Assembly (NCBI GenBank): GCA_037903475.1
Contig: JBAJFG010000234.1
Location: forward strand, 434,001-498,000
DNA length: 64,000 bases
From: Ancylostoma caninum
Lineage: Eukaryota > Nematoda > Chromadorea > Rhabditida > Ancylostomatidae
Direction of reading: 5' to 3'
In this document: positions 38,787-47,947 of the stretch, in pieces
Layout of the letters: each line of letters opens with the position of its first letter
Numbering within the stretch: the first letter of the stretch is position 1
Translations under genes and position numbers: made by a program
The notes under the pieces: generated by a model
Told to the model about the DNA's origin: nothing
The model's database searches: none
What the model saw: the letters and a program-made list of their open reading frames with translations, nothing else

Positions 38787-38863
38787 CTCCGACGCCTTCC
38801 TCCTTCCCAATGAGTTGAAGCTTCTCAGGCTTCAACTCATTGGGAAGGAGTAAGGCGTCGGAG
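38787..38863. repeat. Perfect-looking hairpin, 35-bp arms
   Basis: Arms 38787-38821 and 38829-38863 are reverse complements with one mismatch around a 7-base loop. It lies directly after a poly-G run (38761-38771). Confidence 0.9.
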
Positions 38864-39374
38864 ATGATTATCGGGGATCATGCATTTTGTGAAATCTCGC
38901 AAGACTCCTCGTGGGTTATCGATCAGCACCAACTTTCGCACCTCAATGTAGGATGGGGTACTCACAGTAGGGATGTAATAAGTCTGATTTGTTTCTGATA
39001 TCCGATGAACCATTGCACTCGGATTGTGCGGTACTAGAGCAGATGGAGCGGGAGCTGCTCGGGGAAAACCGTCCACTGAAGAACCCACGGAAGAAATGCG
39101 CCGAAAGAGGGCCCGTGGTCGACGACCACGCAACCGACGTCAGTGCTGCCGTCGTGAGTCGTCGGACTCATCAAGGTCCATCTATTCCCCTTTTTCGCCC
39201 ATCGGAAAACTCCGAAGAGGACAACGAAATGGAGAACGATGAACAGGACAACACCAGTTACCTACGCAGAAGAACAAAGCAAGCCAGAGAAGCCCCGCTG
39301 CGCTCGGTACACTTCGCCTCTGGAAGAGCGCGTGTTCAATCCACGAGGCACCAGAAATAGCTGGGCTAGAGAAG

Positions 39375-39831
39375 AAGAAATTGCGAGCACGAGCCAAAAT
39401 ATGCGAGAAACCTACAGAGCATTTTGATTCATGCTCCGCAGGCCTTTATGTAGGGTCAGATGAGAGGGCGCAACACTATGAGAAGCTACGGCTAGTCGCG
39501 TCCGACCTAGCGGTGATACCAATTCTTGATGAAGGGCTCAGAGCATCCAGTTTGGTGAAAAATAAAAATCCCAAATGCTCAGCGTGCGTATCAAAGAACA
39601 TATTGCAGCAAAGAAAAGAGAGAAACTGACAACACCTTTAGGGCGTCACAGGATTGAGGTACACAATGGCAACGATTTCAACATCAAATGCGAGATTCTA
39701 GCATACGAAAGTAAGATTTCGGCAAGGAAAGCGCTGGAAGCGGCCTAGATCTTCACCAAAAATTCGGGCATAAACAACAAAAATGAATGCCTCTCACTGA
39801 CAAGTGACCTACTTCCTTTTATTCATTATGT
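39375..39831 (+). pseudogene. Penelope-like retroelement fragment, GIY-YIG endonuclease end
   Basis: The frame at 39578-39745 reads RIKEHIAAKKREKLTTPLGR..., then an ISARKALEA-type stretch. After an in-frame TAG (39746-39748, where a Trp is expected) it continues with NKNECLSLTSDLLPF to a stop at 39829. This series is the C-terminal part of the GIY-YIG domain of Penelope-like elements as I know the family. The piece upstream in another frame (39381-39629, containing YEKLRLVASDLAVIPILDEG) fits the preceding region, so at least one frameshift is present. Reverse-transcriptase motifs were not found. Further scraps in shifting frames reach back to about 38989. A dead, 5'-truncated copy. Confidence 0.6.
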
Positions 39832-40571
39832 GAGCTATCTGGAGATCGAATAAGAAGCGGACATCGAGTAACGTCCTCTCGTCCATTGTAATGACCACGA
39901 GCAAGTCTTCCGCGAAATGTGGAACAACTGGTGGGTTCGACTTCGACTCCGGGTGTTCTCTTCGTGCTTTGTCTGAGACAACGTCGAGGACTGGCAGAGC
40001 ATGATGAGAAGTTTGACCGTATAGGTTACAGATCGAACAACTGGAGCCAACGACGACGGTTTCGTTGAAAGTCAATAAAGATCCATCGTAAGAACCTGGA
40101 GTGGCAAAAGCAAGTGATACTGTTCATAAAGTTCAAAAATGCCCAGGTTTAACACATTCGCGACAACGCAGATTTTCCGCTCAGGGCTACTTTGGACCAA
40201 AGCAAGTTTGCGCTTGTTTCTCACCGGAGTTGTGGGAATTAGATCATATTCGACATGCTGATCACAAATATGTCATCGATTTTACTTGATAGAGCACTTC
40301 TGAAGTGTTACTGTTTGTATATTGTAGAAACTGCAGAAGGACTTTTTTTGTCAGAATTCAACCAATATTTGCACAGGAAGGTTATTTTACATACATATTA
40401 AGATTATGATATCCATTGTCCCATCGCATCACTGCGGGGTTACTGTAATCATACTGTAGGAACTGTGGGAAAGGTTTTGCATCAGAATTTGCCCGAAAAT
40501 AGAATTACTTCACACTCTGATCTCAAATATGGCATCCGTTTAGCACAGAAGTCTTTCTGTAGATCAATTGT
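39832..40571. other. Intergenic with a degenerate repeat; no supported gene
   Basis: 40250-40555 contains two weakly similar units (GATCACAAATATGTCATCGAT / GATCTCAAATATGGCATCCG and ACTGTAGGAACTG / ATTGTAGAAACTG). They resemble, loosely, the CTACAGTA array at 43416-43905. The frame on the minus strand at 39809-40075 is unassigned. Confidence 0.35.
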
Positions 40572-41506
40572 ATGCATGCAGTAATGAATAGGTTGTTGGA
40601 CGCTGTCAACACTTCAGAAGACGATCAAGAGGAAGAAGAAAATGACGATGATGATGACAGTGACAGCAGCATGGAAACATGGTCAGACAATGTCGTTGTG
40701 CATGATTCTTGGATTTTCAGTACTAATAGTAGAGCCCCTCAAATTTTGTCAGATTGTAAGCATCCGATTGATTTCTTCCCTATGTTCGTGAATGATGGCA
40801 TGCTCAATCTGATTGTCGATGAAACTAGTGGATATGGAATGACAGGCTTGGGTCCCAATGGATGTCCAGGAAATGAAGAGCTTTGGCTTCCGTCTTCAGA
40901 TGGGCATAGTAAAGTTACCAAAGCTTAGAGATTACTAGAGCACTAGACCAGTATTCAGCGGTCATCCAATAGGATCGGATGTTGTGCCGAGGAATAGATT
41001 CAAAAATCCAATCTTCATTTGGCAGACAACGCCAGCTTTGATGGGAGCGACAGACTCTACAAAATTACTCCTTCCATTCACCTATTCAATACGGCTTGTG
41101 AAAGATCCTTCACGCCCGGTGAGGAAGTTTGCATAGATGGATCATTGGTGGCATTCAGAGGTAGAGTGATCTTCCATTAGTACATTCCAAGCAAGTGCCA
41201 CAAGTATGGTATCAAGCTGTTCAAGTTATGTACTAGGGGAGGTTATACATGGAGAACACTTGTGTATGCCGGCAGATACTCGTCAAGGATCGGTTCTGTT
41301 GCAGAGTCTGTTATTATGAAGTTAATGGATGGATTACTCGACGAAGGAAGGCGCTTGTACACATACAATTGGAACACCAGTCTGCCATTGGCTGAAAGAC
41401 TAGTTCAAAGTAGGACTCGTCTCATGGGTATTGTAAGTAGAAACAGAAAAGGGTTGCCGAAGCGCGTCATAGAAAGGAAGCTGAAAAAGGGTGATGCGAT
41501 TGCTCC

Positions 41507-42196
41507 TCTGAACTTTCTGCCCGCGGTGGATCCGCGGTGTGCCCGAGGTGGAGCGTCGGTTCGCCACCGCGGGCATGTGCGGGTCCACCGCGGATGTACT
41601 GCGGCTCCACCGCGGGCATGTGCGGCCCCACCGTGGGCATGTGCGGACCCACCGCGGGCATGTGCGGACCCACGGCGGGTATGTGCGCGTCCACCGCGGG
41701 AACATGCATTTTCAAGGAACTGGTTATTTCTTTCTAAAAATAGTCCTGTATCGAAGACCCTGTCGTGAGGAGGAAGAGGCAAACCCACGATGGCACTGAT
41801 ATTTCATCCTGCAGGCGTTTTTACATCACTGGATTCGAACCCACGTACCTTTTCGAACTCATGTTTGGGAGTCCGCACTCTTATCCACTCGGTCATGCGT
41901 GCATCGTGCATGGGGGTTTTGTTGGCATTGATGACGCAATCAGCTCTACTGCGGGTCCACCGCGGGCAAGTGCGGGTCCACCGTGTGACATGTGCGGGTC
42001 CACCGCGGATAGCCATGTTATTGCGGGTCCACCGCGGGCATGTGCAGGTCCACCGTGATCATGTGCGGACTCAGCGCGCTAGTGACGTCACTCCCGGTTG
42101 TCCACCGCGGGCACGTGCGGATTTATCGCGGGCAACCGCGAGTCCACCGCGGATTGACCTCGTACCGCGGACCCACCGCGGGCAGAAAGTTCAGAG
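41507..42196. mobile_element. 690-bp non-autonomous element with CCGCGG motif arrays, inserted in piggyBac
   Basis: Terminal inverted repeats of about 31 bp (CTCTGAACTTTCTGCCCGCG... and its complement, one mismatch) sit between TC (41505-41506) and TC (42197-42198). Removing the element and one TC joins the two halves of the piggyBac frame exactly, so both boundaries are well fixed. Left array 41517-41703 and right array 41946-42191 hold about a dozen copies of a 20-21-bp unit, CCACCGCGGGCATGTGCGG, all in one orientation apart from the extreme left end. The middle (41704-41945) contains a tRNA-like sequence. No transposase is encoded. Superfamily unknown. Confidence 0.85.
41829..41902 (-). 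other. tRNA-like (pol III A/B box) segment, class II type, pseudogene
   Basis: On the minus strand TGACCGAGTGGATAAGAGTG resembles a D-arm/A box, followed by an anticodon-like stem with an extra-arm-like GAGTTCGAAAAGGTACG, then a T-arm B box GGTTCGAATCC. The 5' and 3' acceptor strands do not pair, so it is not a functional tRNA. It suggests a tRNA-Leu/Ser-derived SINE or promoter inside the array element. Confidence 0.55.
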
Positions 42197-42859
42197 TCAA
42201 CAGAACAAAAGCGGCATTACAGTGCTCAAATGGAGAGACAAGCGAGACATCCTGATGCTTTCTACTACTCATGACGCCGCCATGGGTGAGAATAGAAAGC
42301 CACAAGTTGTCGAAGATTATAATCAAGCCAAACTATACGTCGACACAAGTGACCAGATGGCATCCTACTCCCCGTTTGTCAGAAGGACTCAGAAGGACAA
42401 AAAAGTGGTACATCCGCCTCTTCTTCCATTTGCTCACCCAGACTGCTCTTGTCAACGCGTGGCGCCTATATAATGACAATATCCGGAGAGTCACCTTCAA
42501 TGACTTCAAGATTGAAGTGATTGAGTGTCTACTCGACAACGAGAAGCTGAACGCAACAACAACACGACATAGCTTGGAAGAATTAGCAGGCCCTAAGGCT
42601 GTCACTAGAAAAAGATGTAGCTCCTGCTATCGAAACTGGTCGAAGAAAGAAGGATCTCGCTGTGCAGATGTAAATACCAAAAAAGTCAATACGCGGTGCT
42701 ACTAGTGTAATAAGCATTTTTGTATTGATTGTTTCAACAAATATCATAAAAAGTGCTCAAATTAATTTATCAGATAGTGTAGTTTGGACTTGTTCTATGT
42801 TAAGATGTGAAACATGTAGATGCTGTAACGTTTCATGTGTGAAGATATTATAATAGAAT

Positions 42860-43288
42860 TGTCAGAGGATCACAGTGATCTAGGCGACCACGCGGTGGGC
42901 GGGAAGAGACGGTTCCTTGACCACCCCAGGCGGGTATAAAAGAAGGCCAAAAGGGGGAGCTAGCGAGTTTTTCTGATAAGCTCCGAGAAGGGAGACAGAG
43001 CCGTTGAGTAGAGAGGCGGCCCTCCCCCAGACCAAGAGAACAGAAAGAAGTAACCCGCCTGTGTGGCCAAGCAACCGCGTGCCCTCACCTCGAGGCCGCC
43101 CAAGTTTCGTTAGTTTCATTGTTGAGATTGTTGACCGATACCGGTCGTTGTTGTTGTTTGCTTTAAGGATAAATAATAAGTACAGAGAGCTGTCTTTGAG
43201 CAAAAGAACCGCTGTCGGTAACACATCCTTCTCAAGCTAAGCCGTTTATTTCTCTCTAATCATACCCCTAGACTAGATTCGACCCACA
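42860..43288 (+). mobile_element. Solo LTR, 429 bp
   Basis: Begins TGTCAGAGGATC and ends GATTCGACCCACA (TG...CA), flanked by GAAT on both sides (42856-42859 and 43289-43292). It contains a TATAAA box (42935-42940) and an AATAAATAATAA-type polyadenylation region near 43170, in the order expected of U3-R-U5 on the plus strand. No internal retroviral-type genes adjoin it, so it is a solo LTR. Ty3 or BEL/Pao origin cannot be decided. Confidence 0.7.
42935..42940 (+). promoter_or_regulatory. TATA box of the solo LTR
   Basis: GGGTATAAAAGAAGG lies 75 bases inside the LTR, a usual U3 position. Confidence 0.55.
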
Positions 43289-43311
43289 GAATAGATGAAT
43301 GGCGTGAAGAG

Positions 43312-43316
<5 letters not shown>

Positions 43317-43350
<34 letters not shown>
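43317..43350. repeat. (TA)n microsatellite
   Basis: Uninterrupted TA dinucleotides just downstream of the solo LTR. Confidence 0.95.
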
Positions 43351-43355
<5 letters not shown>

Positions 43356-43415
43356 TCGTTCTGTCTAGAGTATTTGTAGCACTACTTACAGAAGTTTACG
43401 GCAATATATCAAATA

Positions 43416-43905
43416 GTACTGTGCTACGGTACAAAATGTATGTCAAATTCGTGCTCAGCATGTCAAATAACCCCATTTGCCAATGTTTCACTGAAATTGG
43501 TGAACAAAATGCATCTACAGTGTGTCTACAGTGACCCTATAGTACTGCGCTACAGTACAAAATGATGTCAAATTCGTGCTCAGCATGTCAAATAACCCCA
43601 CTTGCCAAAGTTCCACTGAATTTGGTGAATAAAATGCATCTACAGTATGCCTACAGTAACCATACGGTAACGCTACAGTAGCCTTACAGTACTGCTCTAC
43701 GGTGCAGGACTGATGGTATTCATGTTCAGCACGTCAAGTAACCCCAAAGTTCAAATTTGCAGTAGATGCTGTGAGAAAATACATCAACAGTATCTACAGT
43801 ATGACTACAGTAATCCTACAGTTTCGCAGTTACGGTACAAAATGGATGCCATTTCCGTGTTCAGCGGGTAGAATAACCCCTAGGGGCAGAATTTGGGGGA
43901 GCTCC
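43416..43905. repeat. Tandem array, 3.6 copies of a 125-150-bp CTACAGTA-rich unit
   Basis: Units start at 43416 (GTACTGTGCTACGGTACAAA), 43542, 43689 and 43821. Each has a GTTCAGCA/GCTCAGCA...GTCAAATAACCCC block followed by repeated CTACAGTA octamers. The last copy is partial. It lies between the solo LTR and the DIRS-like element. Confidence 0.85.
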
Positions 43906-43942
43906 ACCTAAGAAAAAGGGATAAAACGGATACGACCCACCG

Positions 43943-44685
43943 GTGGGTCGTATTGTCCGTTATGTGTTGAAGATGAAAAAACATGGAAGTTATTGCAAAA
44001 TTCTCAATTTTTCTGAGATCCCTTGTAATGCAGCACCTCCGTTTAGGATCGCGGTTGAGGAGCACACTATGGTGTCGGATGAGGAAGTCACAATGAATGC
44101 GCTCAACCTGCTTGCCATCAGCCGCAACGAAGCAGCGGAGGGACGCCACGAGAAGGCAGATCTCTACGTGAAACAGGCAATGGAACTCCTGGGCATCGGT
44201 ATACACGATATGAACGTACGCAGAAGAGAACGCTTCTTCAGGCTAGTAACAGGATATATTTCCCCGCTTCTGTTAGGAAAACGGATTAATTTCCTTATTC
44301 CAGGAGCTTTGGAGTGGATCCCTCCAAGTCGGTTCCGAACTATCGCAGACTGTCAATAGAGTCCCCGGCTAGGTCGGCAGAGAAACCTTGGAATGAGTTT
44401 GCGCCGGCCCTTCTTGGAGGGAAACTCGCGTCAGAAGTCGTGGAAAAAACTCTATGTCAGAAGCTGATGGAAACGCTTCTCAAGGAAGGAAGAGCCCACC
44501 ATGGAAGGAAGGTCAGGGCTAGCCACAGAACACGTAGCCGCTCGCGCAAGAGAGAACGGAAGAGCGACGACAGGTACGGTACACCTCCTTGTGTGAGAAT
44601 AGAGGGAGGTGAAGGGGAAGGGCCTAATCAGCCTGTGAGAGGCAAGCAAAACCAACCCTTTTCGCACAGCAATGGGAAAAAATAA
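43943..44685 (+). pseudogene. DIRS-like ORF1 (gag-like), frameshifted
   Basis: Two overlapping frames, 43943-44359 and 44314-44685. The first has a helical segment (EEVTMNALNLLAISRNEAAE...VKQAMELLG). The second has a basic Arg/Ser stretch (RTRSRSRKRERKSDD) and ends NGKK-stop. The reverse-transcriptase frame overlaps its end, as in related elements. The role as a nucleic-acid-binding structural protein is inferred from position and composition. Confidence 0.6.
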
Positions 44686-45482
44686 GAATTGATGACTGGG
44701 TCCGACAAACCCTCCGCCGCTACGAGATACCAATTTCGGCAGTGAGACCGACTTTAAACAAAAACTCACCTAGGAAAGATCCATGTGATTCAAGGCTCAA
44801 AGTAGAAGTTGAAAAGATGCTTTTGAAAGGAGCTATTGGAGAGGTACCCTGGTCGGAAGAGGTCTGGTTGTCTAGCATTTTTGGAATACCAAAAAAGGAT
44901 GGTTCTATTAGACCTATAATCAACCTACGTCCTCTGAACCAGTTCATAGCTCATCAGCACTTTAAACTTGAATCGATTGAGATGGTAAGAGCATGGCAAA
45001 AATCGATATGAGGGACGCATACTTCTCAGCACCCATTTGCATCAAAGACAGGAACTACCTAGCCTTTAGTTACGAAGGGAAGTTGTACAGATTTCGAGCC
45101 CTGCCATTCGGTCTCTGATCGGCACCTTACGCGTACACCAGGCCGGTAAAGCCAGTTGCCGCATTTCTCAGAGAAATGGGGATGCGCTTATTAGTGTACC
45201 TAGACGATTGGATCTTTCTCGCCGATTCAGAAAAGCGACTCCGGCAACAGCTTAGCACAGCCTTAGAACTATTTGGAGATCTTGGGTTCATAGTGAACAC
45301 GGAGAAGTCACAGCTTGAACCTGTCCAGAGGATCGAATTCCTAGGCATGACCACAGATTCAAGATCTTTCCTTTTCGAGGTACCAGAAAAGAAGGTCCTC
45401 ATTATCTCCAGTATAGCTAAGCAGCTGCTATCCACAGGGGAAGGGGTCTCCTTAAGAGCGATTGCTGAGTTCATGGGAAAGT
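44668..45482 (+). pseudogene. DIRS-like reverse transcriptase
   Basis: The frame opens within the end of ORF1 (QWEKIRIDDWVRQTLRRYE...) and reads FGIPKKDGSIRPIINLRPLN, then after a frameshift near 45000 MAKIDMRDAYFSAPI, LYRFRALPFGL, an in-frame TGA at 45115-45117, and the polymerase motif LLVYLDDWIFLAD (45185-45223; the YxDD box reads YLDD). It finishes in a thumb-like region to a stop at 45482. Membership of the DIRS reverse-transcriptase group rests on the DMRDAYF and YLDDW wording. Inactive because of the stop and frameshifts. Confidence 0.85.
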
Positions 45483-46356
45483 GAACTCAATTACTATCGC
45501 CTGTAGGGTCGCCACCTTCTTTCTGCGAAACGTACAAATGTGGTTAGCCAGCTTCTCACTTGCCTCGTCAGATGACTACGAATCCATTCAGGTCATTCCG
45601 GACAGGTGCAGGGCTGACCTGGAGTGGTTCCTCTCCGAATTTCCAAAGTACACGTCAGAACCCATCATCCCTCCAGCCCCATCCATGGTTATTACCTCTG
45701 ACGCTTCAGATCAGGGTTGGGAAGCCTGCAGTGGGGAACAAACAACAAGAGGCAAGTGGACCATTTCTGAAAAGGCATGGCACATCAATGGACGAGAGCT
45801 CACTGCGTGCTTCTTCGGGCTCCGCTGTTTCGCTGGAAATGTGCGAAATAGTACAGTTAAGGTAGAGCTAGACAACACTACTGCTGTCTGGTATCTGAAC
45901 AAACGCGGCGGTACGAAGAGCAGGGCCTTGAACCTGATAGCTAGGACTATTGCAAGATGGTGTCTCGCGCGGGGTATACACATAGTAGCTTGCTATAAGC
46001 CAGGCGCAGAAAACTTCCGGGCAGACGCACTATCTAGGAACTTCGAGGACTCCTCCGACTTTTCCCTGGACCCAATCACAGCAATGTCATTGTTTCAGCG
46101 TTGGGGAGTTCCAGAGGTAGACCTCTTCGCATCTCGTTCAAACACAAAGTGCCAGAAATACTTCTCCTTCCTTCCAGATCCCGGCGCCACAGCGGTGGAC
46201 GCGTTCAAGCAAAGCTGGTTGGGGATCTCCGCTTACGCATTTCCACCGTTCAGCCTGGTGGGCAGGGTGATTGCGAAAGCCGTACGCGAGAAAGCGAAAC
46301 TGATACTGGTATGCCCTCGCTGGCCAACCCAACCATGGTGGCCGCTGGTGCAATAA
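45481..46356 (+). pseudogene. DIRS-like RNase H and downstream conserved region, 291 codons open
   Basis: Continues the pol protein in a shifted frame. RNase H motifs: ITSDASDQGWEA (first Asp), HINGRELTA (Glu), VKVELDNTTAVWYLN (second Asp), ENFRADALSR (last Asp), so all four acidic residues are kept. Then comes the DIRS-specific tail WGVPEVDLFASRSNTKCQ...AYAFPPFSLVGR and LVCPRWPTQPWWP. The open frame of 291 codons is the longest intact piece of this element. Confidence 0.85.
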
Positions 46357-46519
46357 TACAGCCAGGATCGGGTCCAAATTCCGCGTTGTCCGGATCTTCT
46401 TACAGACCCGACAGGCACTCCGCACCCATTACTGCGCAAGGAGACCTTCACACTAATCGCATGTCGCGTTCCAGACCGGGGCTAGCTTCTCGACTATCAA
46501 TACGCATCGCTCCGCAATA

Positions 46520-47882
46520 ATCACTCTACTAGAGTCTGTACAAAAACAGTTCGATGCAACAGAGAAAGCTCTGTTGGCCAGGTGCATGAAAGGCTTCTTC
46601 AGGCTGCGACCTTCAAAGCCGAAATATTTATTTATTTATTTATTACATCACATATGATGTGCTCGATACCAATGACAGTTTACACGACAAATAGAGAATG
46701 TAGGCGAGAAAAGTGTTGAGCATATGCAAAGAAAAAGGTATGAGATCTTCTCAGTATTTGTTAAAATACCCATGTTTTACTACGACATGCTGACAAGCGT
46801 TATCAATTTCTTCTCCCGGTATGTTAGCAGTAATCAGTTGTGTGACTATCTAGCAAGCACGCTCCACGGCGGGTTCTGTATTTCAAGAGCCTCTTTGAAC
46901 TAGTACGAACCGCGGGCGCTATAGGGAGCACGTAATTGTTATCAGTTATTTCATTATGTCTGAAGTCAACAATGAGTGACCTATCAAGCACGCTCCGTGG
47001 CGGGTTCTGTGTCTCAAGAACCTCTTTGAACTGGTACGTACCGCGGGCGCTGTAGGAACACTTGTGACTCGTGACTTTGATGATAGCAGTAACATAGATT
47101 CAGACGCTGACGGTAAGTAGATGTTCTCATAGAGATCTGAACTCATCGATTTCAAAACGAAATAGAGCAACTCAAATACCTTTGATTTGGACTCAACACT
47201 TTCCTCGGTACATAGTGGTATCATGTGACAGAAAGAATAGAAAGAAAAAATAACACTATAACACTATAAAAACTATAAATAACACTATAAATATAACACT
47301 ATATGGGATGTATCAACGGTCCTGTCATATCTGGAAGGGTTGGGACAAAATGATCTTTTAGATCTGAGACAGTTAACCCTGAAGACGGTAATGTTGCTCG
47401 CACTAGTCTCACCCAAGCGAGTATCAGAGCTGACCTTGCTGCGGTTGGACCGTCTGCAACAAGGAGAGAGCAAGTGGGTTTTCTCGCTAGACTACGTGAA
47501 TAAAAATAGACGTGTGGGCACCTCACCACACACAGCAGTGTTTGACACCTTTCCAGATAACAATGTCCTATGCCCGGTAAGCACCATGAAGGCATACATC
47601 AAACGCACCTTACTATACAGACATAAATCTTCAAACTTACTCTTATCCTTCCAAGCCCCTTACGGTGCAGTCACCCCGACCACGGTGTCACGCTGGCTCA
47701 AGGAAGTCTTATCCAACGCCGGAGTCGACTCCCTTTACGGCGCACACTCCACACGGGCAGCGTCCACAACTTCAAAAATGCGCGGAGTGACATCAAAAGC
47801 TATTATGGAGGCAGCAAATTGGTCATCCAAGGGGACTACCTTTGAGAAATTCTACTACAAAGGTTCACCTATTTCTTACTAG
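46520..47882 (+). pseudogene. DIRS-like tyrosine recombinase, split by a 0.68-kb insertion
   Basis: The N-terminal part (46520-46627, ALLARCMKGFFRLRPSKPKY) is separated by inserted DNA from the rest (47304-47882), which reads WDVSTVLSYLEG through SPKRVSELTLLRLD (catalytic Arg), GAHSTRAASTTS (His-x-x-Arg) and TFEKFYYKGS (nucleophile Tyr) to a stop at 47882. All catalytic R-H-R-Y positions survive. Integration by a tyrosine recombinase rather than a DDE integrase is the defining trait of the group. Confidence 0.85.
46628..47303. mobile_element. Insertion inside the recombinase gene, with an internal direct repeat
   Basis: Starts with (TTTA)4 and ends in repeated AACACTATAAAT units (47248-47303). 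Two direct copies of an about 90-bp unit (AAGCACGCTCC...CGGCGGGTTCTGT...CTCTTTGAACT...ACCGCGGGCGCT) lie at 46855-46935 and 46983-47060. It encodes nothing recognisable. ATAT flanks each side, but the frame does not close exactly, so target-site duplication is unproven. Confidence 0.65.
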
Positions 47883-47947
47883 GGTGCCGTCCTAAAGAAC
47901 GTGTAGGTTGAAGAAGCATGTGTAATTGATATGGAGCAGCGTAGTAT

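Larger units (their letters stand above)
40572..42763 (+). pseudogene. Broken piggyBac-type transposase
   Basis: An acidic N-terminus (EEEENDDDDDSDSS) at 40572-40928 is followed by the core: the region around CIDGSLVAFRGR (41125-41165), an in-frame TAG (41176-41178), then 41262-41505 with GLPKRVIERKLKKGD. The frame is interrupted by the 41507-42196 insertion and resumes at 42199 with LKWRDKRDILMLST, VDTSDQMAS, and a Cys/His-rich C-terminus (CSSCYRNW...HFCIDCFNKYHKKCSN) that carries a stop at 42703. The order matches DDE_Tnp_1_7 (piggyBac): Asp1 in CIDG; the second Asp motif (usually TDNF) reads TYNW, so that Asp is missing; Asp3 is in VDTSDQM. Several frameshifts upstream of 41262. Inactive. 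Confidence 0.85.

Noticed and set aside
38238..38853. 191- and 147-codon overlapping frames
   Set aside because: Caused by the CG-rich motif stretch; amino-acid content is biased and differs by frame without a domain.
39809..40075. 88-codon minus-strand frame next to the Penelope fragment
   Set aside because: No recognised domain; possibly a shadow of decayed retroelement DNA.
41829..41902. Functional tRNA gene
   Set aside because: Acceptor strands do not pair and the anticodon loop is irregular; kept only as a tRNA-like segment.
41400..42190. Several frames rich in Pro, Arg, Gly and His over the CCGCGG arrays
   Set aside because: They follow the 20-21-bp repeat period and occur on both strands; they are not genes.
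41517..42191. CRISPR-like array appearance of regularly spaced repeats
   Set aside because: Eukaryotic context, no unique equal-length spacers, units nearly contiguous, and terminal inverted repeats mark a transposon.
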